Positions 33,962 to 46,200 of a stretch of 64,000 bases of DNA are shown here, in pieces. Source of the stretch: Hyalella azteca (lineage: Eukaryota; Arthropoda; Malacostraca; Amphipoda; Hyalellidae); contig NW_025930738.1 in the NCBI RefSeq assembly GCF_000764305.2, positions 464,014 through 528,013 on the forward strand. The letters are read 5' to 3'. The translations under genes were made by a program, and so were the position numbers. Within the stretch, counting starts at the first letter, position 1; every line of letters starts with the position of its first letter. The notes under the pieces were generated by a model. The model searched no databases and was not told the DNA's origin. It saw only the letters and a list, made by a program, of their open reading frames with translations.

Positions 33962-36425
33962 ATGGCAGGAAAGCTCGTTTTCTCGTTCGCACTCGTGCTG
34001 CTGGCCGCCTCAGCAGCCACGGCTCGTCGTGCACATGCCAACGATTTCGTCAACTCATACTACTCGAGGCAGAAGGTGAGTGCCTCTACCTAGTGAGTAC
34101 TCCAGGCAGAAGTTGAGTGTCATATTTTCCCCTATAGCAATTTTCCGTTCGACCGCCAATGAATATTATAATGACAAGCGTCAATACAATTTCTTTCTAT
34201 ATGCATAATTATAATCTCCTTATTGAATAACACTCCACATAACCCTACGTATGTGCCAGGTGATGGAATCATGCCTGGGTCGTCAGTATGTCCGCGACGA
34301 GAACACTAAGATCAGCGCTGCTCGCGAGGCCTGCCGCGCGCTGCCTCCCCGCGCCCTCATCGGTACGCCTAATGTCCCTGGCGACTTCAACTACGAACAC
34401 ACCGATGACGTAAGTCTTCATTGAATTTATTTGACTGTCATTTTTAAATATGTATTATAATTTATCTCTTAATACTCTGTCCTTGATTGCCTGTTAATTT
34501 ATAAGCTCAATTTAACGTTTAATTTCCCGCATTTAATATTGTCAGGCATTCTACAACAATGCGGTTGGACTTTTAATATTTTTGATGAGGTTTTCATTGA
34601 ACTTCGTCTCAATAAGGCTAGAAATCTTTACATCTTAACAATATTAATATATAAACTTATCTATATTTTAATGGCAAGATGTTTCGTATAGAAATTTTGA
34701 AACGATGTGCATGCTTGTTTCCATACATGATGGTAAATTAAATGTTCAACTCAATAAAATCAACTAAAATTTTTTGGAAACATTTGTGAGAAACATCGTT
34801 AATTAAATAGTCGTATAAACTCACAATAAAAAGGGTTAAATTTGAATGTTAGTGAAATATTTATCAATTAACATTAATAAACAAAGAGAGGTCAAATGAT
34901 ATTTTTAAAAATATTAATTTATATGGTATTTATACTTATAAATATGGAGGCAACAAATAGAAATAAGGTTTAATAAGAGCTTGTTTTGTTCTCAGCACCT
35001 GCTGGAGAAGCCGTACTTCACCCAGGAGATGGTGCGCTACCTCAGTGAGAGGATGATGGCTAAGACCTCGAACGCCACTTGCGTCCTCAGACAACTGGGA
35101 TACGTGAGTGAGACAGACACTGACATGGCGATATACATCGCGTTATAAATGATATTGATGAATGTACGCGATTTACTCTATGAACTTTTTTCGAGAGGAT
35201 ACGTGAGCGCGAAATGCTTGATACAGTAATTACTACCGAACATACGCGGCCCTTATAGATCTCAAAATTTAATCATCTGACATTAACAATGGACGTTGGT
35301 TAGATAGACCTTATCTCACGACTGCAGTACGTAAGTAGATGGTTAACCTAAATTAACATATTTTTTTGTATTCTCGAAAAATATTGAAAATTTGAGTATA
35401 TATCTTCATCCTAAAAGTGGATTATGAAACGAAGGAGTGCTTTCTTCAAATTGCAGAAAATCATACGCATACTTCATATATAGCTACTTTGTTCTTGAAT
35501 CAGACTGAAATCGGCAGCAGCCTTCAACTTAACGTGTGGAAGTTGCTTCACAATCTTTTCAAATTAAAATTAAATTTAATAATCGCTCAAATAAGTCATG
35601 AATTTCATAATATCTACATAAAGAAATAAGTATAATGTTGTGTTTGACTATTAATTGGTTTCTTTTATTATTATAGAATTTCATAATATTAATGCTTCAC
35701 AATGGGTTGCATTTAGTACAGTACAGCACATATATTTTGAAATGGGGCGTTTGATACTCTACATTAGTGGAGTAATAGATATGAATTTCCATTTTTTCTG
35801 CCATTGATCACATTTTAAAAAATGGTCTAATAAATAAAATGATTTGTGCACAACATATATGCGAAAGTCTTCATAGACTTTGTTACCAAATCTCACAACT
35901 TATTGTTAATTTCAAAAATGCAGATGGATGAGAACGATCATATTCTCTATGAGAATATCGTCTCCAATATCAACGCCCTGTCCGTTAATGATGCCGAGTT
36001 GAAGGCAGACCTCATCGCTGGCGTCAACGACTGCAAAGCCATGGCTGTAAGTATCAAACCATGGTCCTGTTGATGCATCCAAATCCAGCCGAATCACTTG
36101 TTTACAAAATGTATGTATTTCATGTAATAAGATATTGATTGATATTTGAATACTTCATATTTGTCCCTTTTCATAGGAATGCCTGCCGCTGACCAAGATC
36201 GCGTACCCCCTGACTGCTGCTCTGATGCGCTGGTCCACTTGGTCCAAGTGCAAGGTCAGCATGGTCTACCAGTCGTGTATCAAGAAGGACCTTAGGGCCA
36301 ACGCTCAGGAATTCGAGCTCCAGGGGCTCGGAAACTTCCTCTCCGACTACTCTGACTCCGCTAAGATGTACGCAGTTGTCTGGGCCAGGACTGTGCTCGA
36401 CCAGGGATCTGATTTCCTGTGGTAA
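33962..36425 (+). CDS. Secreted 247-aa protein with OBP-like core (gene 2, complete)
   Basis: Coding exons are 33962-34075, 34260-34409, 34996-35103, 35924-36046 and 36177-36425 (stop TAA). All introns are GT-AG and phase 0. The ATG is one base after the acceptor of the 5'UTR intron. Residues 1-21 are a signal peptide (MAGKLVFSFALVLLAASA...), probably cleaved after ATA. The mature protein has seven cysteines: 43, 63, 117, 161, 167, 190 and 199. Residues 117-136 (CVLRQLGYMDENDHILYENI) resemble the C3 region of odorant/pheromone-binding proteins, Cys117-x43-Cys161 is within reach of their C3-C4 spacing, and Cys190-x8-Cys199 reproduces the C5-x8-C6 rule. The classical C2-x3-C3 is absent and the chain is longer than a usual OBP. 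A sequon NAT sits at residue 114. Gene 1 shares these exon limits. Role as an extracellular carrier or haemolymph protein is inference. Confidence 0.88.
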
Positions 36426-36557
36426 AAATCCCCCTCGAAAAAATCAACTGCCTTCTATATCCCCATTCGATTGATGAGTAATGATAAAATTGAAAAGTGG
36501 CCTGTCAGAGAATAATAGCTGCCTTATGGTTAAAAATATTGTTGTCAAAGTTAATGA

Positions 36558-36563
36558 AATAAA
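36558..36563 (+). terminator. Poly(A) signal of gene 2
   Basis: AATAAA 133 bases after the stop codon. Further AATAAA-like sites lie near 36617-36630. Confidence 0.65.
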
Positions 36564-38534
36564 TGGACATGTGATGATTTACTACAATTGCACCATAAAA
36601 CACGCAAGAGACTACAAATAAAAATAAAATTTGTCATTGAATTTCATTTTCTCTTTATACGTACGAGTTCCGTAACAATTTTTCACCTGATTGGCCTTAT
36701 TTGAGTTTTTATGTTCATCATCGAAAGATAAGTAGGATAATCTGATCAATTAAGTTGAGAATTTACCCAGAATTTCGATGCGCAGATAATACTAAGAAAT
36801 TCACTTTATCTTCAACATTTGTTATAACGCTTCAGTGAACAGCTCCATCATCAGTTTAAAAAATTCAGGTTGAAAGGTATAATCAGTACAGCAACAAATT
36901 TTTCTGGATATAAATTGAAACCTAAATTGGCCAATAAGAGCAGAAACAATATACACCAGTTTATTAATGTTTCTACGTGGACAATAACTAGGCCGTTGTT
37001 CAGACGAGGTCTCCGTTTACAAGTATGCACCTATCGAGCCGGAATTTTACTTAGATCTGAAAATATACATATTTTTTATTACGGAGTCAAGACACATCGC
37101 CAAACTATTTCTATTGAAACCTTATAATTCATTTGATGCATTTTAAAACATCACTGATTTAGAATTATTTTGCAATATTTTAGCATTCAGATTTCTAACG
37201 TAACACGACCAAAATTTTTTTCCAATTTGCAAGGTGGTTTTTTGCTCAATATATAAGGGCCTGAAATACTCTTCTTTAGTGTTCATAACTATAATCTAAC
37301 TAATATTATGATCGCTTGAAAGACAATTTGACAACGGGATCCCAATACCATTTGATAAAATAATCTAGATTTAGTTTCTTCCACATTAAATGTTTTTCAC
37401 GTATACGTGTTCACGGCAGTGGGACAAAGAGAGCTAGAAGCCTAAGAGAAAGGTAGTTTGAATCTGATAGATCGATGACTATACAGTATACCCTCAACTT
37501 TTTCTATATGTTCATTGAATAATTTCTGTTTAAATCATATGATACCAATTTAAATTATGGCCAACTTATGAAAAATATAAAAATTTATGCAGCAGATAAC
37601 AAAGACAGCAGGTTTATTTGATCACACTGTTGCCGATGTTCGTTAAAATTGCTATCAAAATGCAATTTTCATTTGTTCTGGATGTGGATAGAAACAAAAA
37701 TAAATAGATTTGATTTATTACTTGATTATATTTTATTACTCCTACAACGATACTCTACGCGGATTTCATTAATAAAGAATGAAAACCTGCATCATGCGTT
37801 TCTAACATTCTATTCCGATGGTAATTAACATGTATGAAAAACTATACGTAACTGCAGTATTCATGCGCAAGTCCATGGAGCTTTTGTAATACACCGAATA
37901 TATCGTCAGAATATGTTCGTAGACAGCATTCTATCAGCAATCAGTGTGAGTATTCGGCTAGAAAACGAAAAGGCCTTCTTAAATGGTATCACGAATGATT
38001 GAACGCATGGACGAACATCATGATACTTTCTAGACGGTTACTTTTGCACAGGGAACATTGGTCGTTCAGTTTGCGCATTGGTTGTAACCTTGGTCAAACA
38101 GGCATTGCGTTCTATGAGTCGAAAATAAATAGTCAAAGTAGGAAACATTTAAAATTCAAAGACTCGCGACCTGCCACCCCAAGCTAAGTGAAGTGAAGGA
38201 GAGAAAAGTCTCTGTCGTTCATAGAATGTAATGTGTCTCCAACTCCTTTAAATTACAATAAATTTGTAATCTATTAATAGCTTCAAACTATTCCAAACAA
38301 GTCGTGTTTTTCAAGCAAAGTCTTCTACAACCCACAAAAATTAAAGAGTTCTAGAAAACAGGCAAGAATGATTGACGTTTCAAGGCTAATGATAGTACAG
38401 ACCAACCAATTATTTTTAACCATAAAATAAACTAAAGTTCATAGTTTTTATGTAGATTGATGGAAATTACGTGGGTATAAATCAAATGAAACTTTTCAAT
38501 TTGATCTAACTCCAGAGACACGCGCTAAATAGAT

Positions 38535-38692
38535 TAAAAAATATATCTCAGCTGACTCACTGCAGTGGGTGACAGAGAGCGTATTTTCTCGTCGAGGAAA
38601 ACATGGTCACCGACGGACAGAGAGACGGACAGACGGACATGACGAGCACAACAGGGCATTTTTTCCATAAATGAGAAAATGCGCTAAAAACA
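38535..38692. repeat. Inverted copy of the (GTCT)n-core dispersed repeat
   Basis: Inverse of 27567-27765: GTGACAGAGAGC, GACGGACAGA-type microsatellite, and TGAGAAAATGCGCTAAAAAC at the right end. Confidence 0.8.
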
Positions 38693-39517
38693 ATCGCGGT
38701 ACACGCGATTATCGGTCAATAAAGATAATTAGGATTTATTAAAGATTTTTATTTGATTGAAAGGTACTTTTGCTAGTTAACGTTCTGATACATATTACAA
38801 ATCAATCGAATAAATCATCTAACCTTATATCAATTCTTTAGTCACCTACTGATGATACAGATAATTAAATTCTAAGGAGCATTCATTTGCCCAATTTCTT
38901 CCCCAGGCTTGAAAATTAGCAAAAATTCTGAAATTTCATCATACGAACGGGATTCCTAAATTAAAAAGTTGGTATCTAAAGCAGCGATGACTTTCAGTTA
39001 AAGCCTAACGTGTTTCAAAGTGTACGAACTGCACTGAAAAGTTTTTATTTTAAGGAATTGCTTAATATTCTCCTTATCCAACCTCTTTACAGAATAGCTT
39101 GAGTTATGAAAATGATTCGACAATAAATGAATAATTCATTCTACATGTCGACACACCTATAGATACTTTTTTGACAGAAGACTATATATGCATGGATTTC
39201 TCATTTTCTAAAATGGATTAAAATCGCATTAAAATATGAAGTAGGTTTAAAGCACTTAATCTTTTCTTCGAGCCAGAAGTCGCGACCTATAGCAACAACA
39301 TGAACAACAACTTAGAATAACACTTGATTGCATTGCATGAAGAACTGCAACTATTGCTCAGGCACTAATTTCAGTTGAACGAAAAACCATTCAATGGCTT
39401 ATTAATAGACAAAAAATTCGTACAATGGCTAAATAGTACACATATATTCGATGAACACTGACATCATTGAAGTGTTATGTTAAACCGGAGATCACGCTAT
39501 AATTCTGGGCTAGTGCA

Positions 39518-39719
39518 TAGGGGTACGCACACAGTGAAAGCAAGTTTGCCCGCGCGGGCAACCTGCTCCAACCTGCCACAAGAATGAACATAGGATAATA
39601 ATGTAAGTGTTCACAGTGAAAACCTGTACGAATAGGCTTCTGTATGCTATGGTTTCAGGCGCCAGCCTGAGCAGGTAACCAGCACGCTGGCAACCTGCTT
39701 TCACTGTGTGCGTTCCCTA
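39518..39719. mobile_element. MITE, 202 bp
   Basis: Left end TAGGGGTACGCACACAGTGA, right end the inverse TCACTGTGTGCGTTCCCTA. Inverted repeats extend about 28 bp with one or two mismatches and continue partly into GCAACCTGC-type subterminal repeats. No coding capacity. Confidence 0.85.
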
Positions 39720-41130
39720 AAGCTTGTCTTGTGGGCTTATGCATGTCCATCTCCAGACTGCGGTTGGTTATGATGTCATCCGCTCCAGACTGCAATTGGT
39801 TGGTAGGATTGTGATGTCATTCTATCCAGACTGTGATTCGTTGTGTCCAATATGCAATGTGTACTGGTTAATTTAATACCCCTCTAAAATTCCAGCCTGC
39901 AAAGGATCATGGTGCAATTCTAGGATTGACGATACTCGGTATCTTTCGATTTTAACGAAGGGTGCTCCCTGAGGTGCAGTGACAGGACGGTGGGGGGAGG
40001 TGCAGTGACAGGAGACAGGACTTTTGACTGTCCCATGTTAGGAATTTATATAATTTAATATAAACTAAAAGACAATTGTCATTTCAAATTTTCAAATTGA
40101 ATGCCAAGATACATTCAAATAAATAATATACAATTTTGAGATTTCATATATAGAATGAAATATAACTTTACTAGTGTCGATGTCAAAATTCTGGAACAGT
40201 CGGTGCGAGTCGCCATTTTCTCCAAATTGGTTAAGCAATACAATACATATACAGTAATACATGTATAACAATACAATGCATATACAATACAACGTACACG
40301 CATCGCGATCCACTCATATTGAAAAATAAATAATTGAGCAGTAAAATATCTCACTTGCTTCCGTAGGTTGCAAAATGACAACAATGACAATGACTCACAA
40401 AATTACAAAAAGATCAATGACTTATTTACGTAGGTTGCACAGGCTACCGGTCATGACAACATTAGGCTCGTATTTTAGGAAACGTTTTGTGGGCGATTCT
40501 AGACTTTGAATATGCTTCACTTCTTACTAAATTTAATAAATTTGATAATTATTACTTGTAATTGTTGAATATCAGCAAAAAAATTGTGGCGCAGTAATTT
40601 AATTTGCTATTCATTTTCTCTCATAGATGTAACTCGTAGAAAACTTTTCACAGATAGACTTCGTTACATACTAGTAATGAAGGAATTTACGTGACGTGAG
40701 TTTGCACGTTTTACTTGAATATTCTCGTGTCAGATAGTGAATTTTTATCGTAACGAAGCATGGAAATATGGAGATACTTCTTTTATGATAAATTTGTAGC
40801 ATAAACAAATATTTAGTTCTTTACAGTAGCAAACAATGTCAAGTGACTGCTGTATAACATACATTTGATCGGACCGAGTGGACCGATCTGTGCTGAAATC
40901 GGTTTCGAATGATGTATATGGCCAAATTATAATTTATTTAAAAATTATGCATGATAAGAGAGATACTTTAAAGTTTTTAAATGTTAATATAAATGAAATT
41001 TATGCGGAAAGATATATTTTTAATATTTTTTAGGCATTTGACGACTTAAAACCTGACGGACTTTTATTTTGAAAAAAAATTAAAATTTCTTGTCGGTTGA
41101 ACTCTGGTTGTTGGCTTACGCTGTCTTTTG

Positions 41131-41136
41131 TTTATT
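41131..41136 (-). terminator. Candidate poly(A) signal of the cadherin gene
   Basis: AATAAA on the minus strand about 280 bases beyond the stop codon at 41413; another lies near 41065. Which is used cannot be seen. Confidence 0.4.
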
Positions 41137-41412
41137 TAGTACGTGATTGTGTTTTGTGAGAGTTGGTGCTAGTGTGCTGTAGAATGGTCAATTTTTCGGT
41201 CTGACATCTCAAAATACTTCTTTTATATTAACTATATTATTGCACCATGACGAGGATTACAGTGAAATCTAGACTTGGTGACACTAAAGATGTAAATAAC
41301 GAGAAAAGATTATACAAAGTCAGTGAGAAATACTTGAAGTCCCTCATATGCAGATAGCTTTGTTTCCTTTCTATTTACATTCTTCCACTATTGACAAAAC
41401 CCTATGGTAAGG

Positions 41413-43242
41413 CTACGGATCAGGTGCCGCAGAATCAGGTCTTAGCTGCGTAGTCTGCATGTCATTATATGCTATAGTGAAGATGCTCTTCTTCTCCGTC
41501 ATCTGATTCCTCTTCTTACGACTTCTATCAGTTGCCACTTTTGAAGCTTCATCGCCTTCTTCCGAATCTTTCTTCATGTCTTCCTCCAAAGCTCGCAAGG
41601 CATCGGCATCCATTTCTCCGCGGATGACGCCCGCAGAGTGTGTCTTGGCATCGTCTGGAAGGTTGGATTCTGATTTTGCACTTCTGCTCTTTCTATGAAC
41701 ATCCTTTGCTTTGGTTTGCTTCAGTGATCTCTGTGACTTGGCACTTCTCTTCATTTTCTTGTTGTTCTCATCGTAATATTCATCTTCGGCCAGAGAACCT
41801 CGCCTACTATAGTTTCTTTGAGCAGCCTCTCTTTCCAGATCTGTTTGTACTGTATGTTCGGTACAGAACCACTCCTCTCTAACTCTTCTGGCTTTTCGTA
41901 GGACCAGCCAACTGCATCTTTACGATTTTTCAATTCTAATGCCGCCTGACTTAAAGTCCTTCTCGTTTCTAGAGAGTCATCCTCTGCAGCGAACGCAGCA
42001 GCTCGGCGTGCATCTGCTTGAACTGCGCTGTTCCGGCGCATTGTATTGTACAACGGATCCTTTGCGGCCTCAGCCAGCTGATCTTCTTCAAGTTTTGCCA
42101 TATTTGACTCATAGCGAAGTATTGAAGCCTTTGTGTGCTGATAAGCATACGGCCCTCCACCTCCTTTCATTAGGTACTCGTGATAGTCTCTGTCTGCCGC
42201 TGCTCTATCAGATACGTTGCCGCCACCACCTCCTCCTCCTCCTCCACCAGCACCACGGTCAGGACGATCGTGCCTATAGCCGTGTATTTTTCCTTTACTG
42301 GTTTTTGAAAGATCTTCGATATCTTCCATCATTTCGTCCTCATTGGGAGATCTGATTCTGAGCTTTGGAACTACCGTATCATCCAAAATCCTTCGCTTGC
42401 CTGGCCCGCCTTTTGCAGAGTTGCCTGATCCTCTCCCGTGAACATAGTTCGAATCATTGTTGCCATAGTCTTCATATCCATCACCCCGAGGTGTTACGCC
42501 TATGGAATAGCCTTCTACATTTCTAGAACTTAATCCCCCACCTCCTTCATCCCCTTGTAAGGACTGGGTCCCCCCCGGCTCTTCGCCGGCCCGCTTGACT
42601 CGCCTTAATTGCTCACTGAGCAGGGCGACGTCTCGCGGGCCGGCGTGAAGTCGGAGGGGTTCTCCGTTTCCCGGATTACGACCATAATCTCCATTACCTT
42701 GTGTGTCTTGAAGATGGATGTTTCTTGGCGTCTCATCCACGTCTTCGACGAGGTAAGTTTCCCCTTCCCTAAGGTGATCAGTTGGTTGTGGGTTTCCGTT
42801 AGGATCTTTCAAGACGAACAAACGCCTGGGTTCGCCACCTACATTCACCTGGGCACTTTGTTGCATCAGGCTCTGCTGATGCTGGATAACGTTCTGCCGA
42901 TGGAGCCGGGCATCATCGACATCTTCGATGTGCATCATGTCTCTAGGATGTCGCATCATGTCCCTTCGTAACATGGCCCCGTCCTCGACAACTCCCCCGG
43001 CAGCTTGTTGCTGTACTCGCCAATTTCTTTGCCGTTCATCGCCACTCCAGGCGAGACGCGAGTTACTGATGTATCTGCCGTGGTCAGGGCGCTGACAGCC
43101 GCATGATAGGAACAAATCAGTCAGGCAAGTTGGCAGGTAATCCCACCAAATCTTTTCGTGTTCCCGCATGTTACCATATTCATCCATTTTTATATAGGAA
43201 ATGCCTTCTCCATTTTCATCCGTCACCATGCTCATTTGTTTC
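41413..43242 (-). other. Cadherin last coding exon: long cytoplasmic tail with apparent 1-nt frameshift
   Basis: A 1.83-kb exon. Frame one, from 43242, has MDEYGNMREHEKIWWDYLP near the membrane, basic and acidic low-complexity stretches, a run of ten glycines (about 42215-42245), KASILRYESNMAKLEEDQLA, and GWSYEKPEELERSGSVPNIQ. That frame stays open to 41751, but the end (VLWPKMNITMRTTRK) looks unlike protein. A second frame, open from before 41844 to the stop at 41413, has charged, Ser/Lys-rich sequence (TDLEREAAQRNYSRRGSLAE) and ends KSIFTIAYNDMQTTQL...PDP. The two join naturally if one base is missing in the short A run at 41844-41846. The C-terminus is not a class I PDZ ligand. Confidence 0.85.
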
Positions 43243-46200
43243 CTGCGCATTTAAACAAGATAAATATATTTACAGACCTCGAAAAGACTTTTACAAATTT
43301 ATGTTTTGTCAATCCAAAAAATAGAAGCTCCTATATCGCCTATATTTAAATGCAAAAATTTTTTTATTATATTGAATATTAAATTCAATTATTGATAGGA
43401 GAATCTTGAAGCTCACCTGCCCCTGTAGAGCGGACAGCCGGCACAGAGGCAGCAGCAAAGTAGGATTACGATGATGAGCGCCAGCATGATGCACAGAACT
43501 GCCACCCAGGCCACGTACGAGGAGTTGGCGCTCTCTAGTTGCCTTATTTGTTGTGTCTGATCAATACCAACAAATTTGAAATTAGTTTGACTATTCAGCA
43601 AAATTTAAGTAGATTCTCGACTATTTTGAATGAATGTTAATTTCGCATTTCAAGGACTAAACCCTGCCGAAAGTTTCGCAAGGGATCTGAGTTGTTCATG
43701 AATGTATTTTACTGTATTCGCAATATGGTAGTATGGGAATTCACTGTGATCATCATCAAAAATAATCTCTATGAATTCGTAAGGCTCTTTTCATTTTATT
43801 CAATCCATTTAACTAAATTAGTGTGCGGCATCATTTGAGTGCATCATTTAATTATCCTTGGTCTATGCAAGTATTCAAATATATTTGAATGCAAGTATTA
43901 TATATATTTACAGCTTGTTCTTGTTTCTGCAGGAGAGGATAGTTGGTGATGTTGATGAGCTGGTTTTGTATGGCATGTACATCAATGAAGTTATTGACTC
44001 GGGTTCGCACCAGAGCCGTCACTGAGCTCCTGAAAATAATTGTTATATTAAATTAAAACTGAAACTGTTTCTCAAGATCTTCGCGACGAGTGCAGTTTCG
44101 GGATCTTCTTGGCAAAAGAATGTTTCAAAATATTGCTGCGCACATGTACGATTATTGATGACGTAAATAATTTATTGCACCCAATGTGATAGATTTTATA
44201 CGTATAAATGACGAAAGGTAAATTCGAATCGTGCAAACTTTTATTTTTTCTAGAGACAATTTATAATTTTCCAAACAGCAATCCGAAAAATTATATGACG
44301 CTATAATACCACAGCAAAGTCATGATACTTTTGTATGACCTATCAACTTTAATAACATATTTAAATTTTACTCCGCGCCTCTAAGCCGTTATTCTTATGA
44401 AGTATGCATTCTTAGTTCTCTCTACAAGTTATTTTGCTATCAGTTGTTACCCTAGCGAAGTCATTTACATTTTGCAATTTCAGAATTAACGTTAATACTT
44501 GATACATGTATTAGTAATTCACAATAACCTAAGTGATTAGGAATTAATATTTTCATAGACTGACTTGGAAGTATCTGTTTTATGGAGGCTACCGAAGCCC
44601 TCATAGTACGGAGCGACAGACTGGATGTTGGTCCTGCCGCCCGTCAACAAATCCAAGGTGGACTGCACTTGGTCCTGTACAATCATAATTAATTAGCATG
44701 CATGGAAAACAGTTGCGTAATGTTACAATTAAGTACTTGGGCCTATACTTTCAAAAAAGTTAAGAGATCGTAAGTTCATCCGCCAATCATTGACGGCCTT
44801 TCGAGCAAAATCCACCAATCATAGACAAGAAAATAGTGCGTAAGTACTTACGTGAACTTAGCGAGTTTTGAAAGTATGCCCCCTGGTATACACCTGGTAT
44901 ACAATTAAGTTTTATACCAAGCCAGTTAGTGAGTGAAAATATTCTATATTATATCAGGTTTATAAAATGCCCTTAAACGTTTTCTTTGCTAAGAAAATTA
45001 ATTTATTTCATTTGTTATTGAAATTAATGAAATTTAATGGCTGATTTCTTTAGGACAGCTAAAGATAGATAATTGTAGGATTTACTCACTTAAACCTTTT
45101 TAAAATTTAAATTTAATATCGGCTCTTAAATTTGCAATGTGAAAGAATCCAAATGGTTGACAATTGCAAAGTACATTTGAGCCAAGAATGATCATATTTT
45201 ACAATAATAATTATCGAATCTGAAATAGGACGAATAGTTTGGACAGAAATCCCTAGTATCACTATATCAGCCGCGCGCAACTGTAGAAAACACGACGCAA
45301 TGAATTACGGTGAATGTGTTCAACTGGAAATTAAAAATTACAGTTATATGGGATTTTTACAAAATTTATCATGTATTTAGAAACTTTCAACAATCTATTG
45401 AATCATGCCTAATTAAAGAGCATCGCCAAAAACTCACCCGGCGTAGCCTTGCTTCCGGTTCACTCATTGGCAGGATGAACGTCATGAGCGACTCCACGAA
45501 CTCCTTGGTGTAGATCTTCACCAAGACTCTGTCGCTCAGTTGGGGGTTTCCTGAGTCATAAAAAATCCGATAAAACAAGCTTATTGCTGTAAAGAGTTTG
45601 CTAATTTTTGTAATCCACTACAAATCAAAGCTAATTTCATTTTTATTTTTCTTCTAGCATCTGAAATCTTTACTTCAAACAATCGGGAAAAATACACGAT
45701 TTTTTAGCTTTGTGACAGGTTTCTCTCTATTTCCAATCCTTGAACAAAGAGCACGTACGTAAGTGGCTTTCTAAAGAAAAAGCGCTTCAGCTTCAAACCA
45801 AACTTCAACAACTGTTATGTGTGTACCTCTGAAGGTATTTCATTATTTATAAACATTATCAACACCACGACCAACATTCGGAGTTGATCATTAGCTGAGA
45901 ATGTGGGAACTAGCAAAGACCGGGGGCGCGAACGCTCAGGGTGATCACACTCGACCCGTCAACAACTCACCGAGATCATTGGCTCTCAGGGTGATCACAC
46001 TCGACCCGTCAACAACTCACCGAGATCATTGGCTCTCAGGGTGATCACACTCGACCCGTCAACAACTCACCGAGATCATAGGCTCTCAGGGTGATCACAC
46101 TCGACCCGTCAACAACTCACCGAGATCATAGGCTCTCAGGGTGATCACACTCAACCCGTCAACAACTCACCGAGATCGTAGGCGCGAACGCTCAGGGTGA

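Larger units (their letters stand above)
36640..41110. other. Intergenic between gene 2 and the cadherin gene
   Basis: No gene recognised. Contains the inverted dispersed repeat (38535-38692), a MITE (39518-39719), three degenerate copies of a 35-45 bp repeat starting TCCAGACTG (39750-39845), a duplicated GAGGTGCAGTGACAGGA (39972-40012) and a short CAATACA/CATATA repeat (40236-40298). Confidence 0.6.

Noticed and set aside
41969..42971. Plus- and minus-strand frames overlapping the cadherin tail (138, 120 and 63 codons)
   Set aside because: Shadows of the GC-richer cadherin exon; the phase-matched minus frame with the transmembrane exon upstream explains the region.
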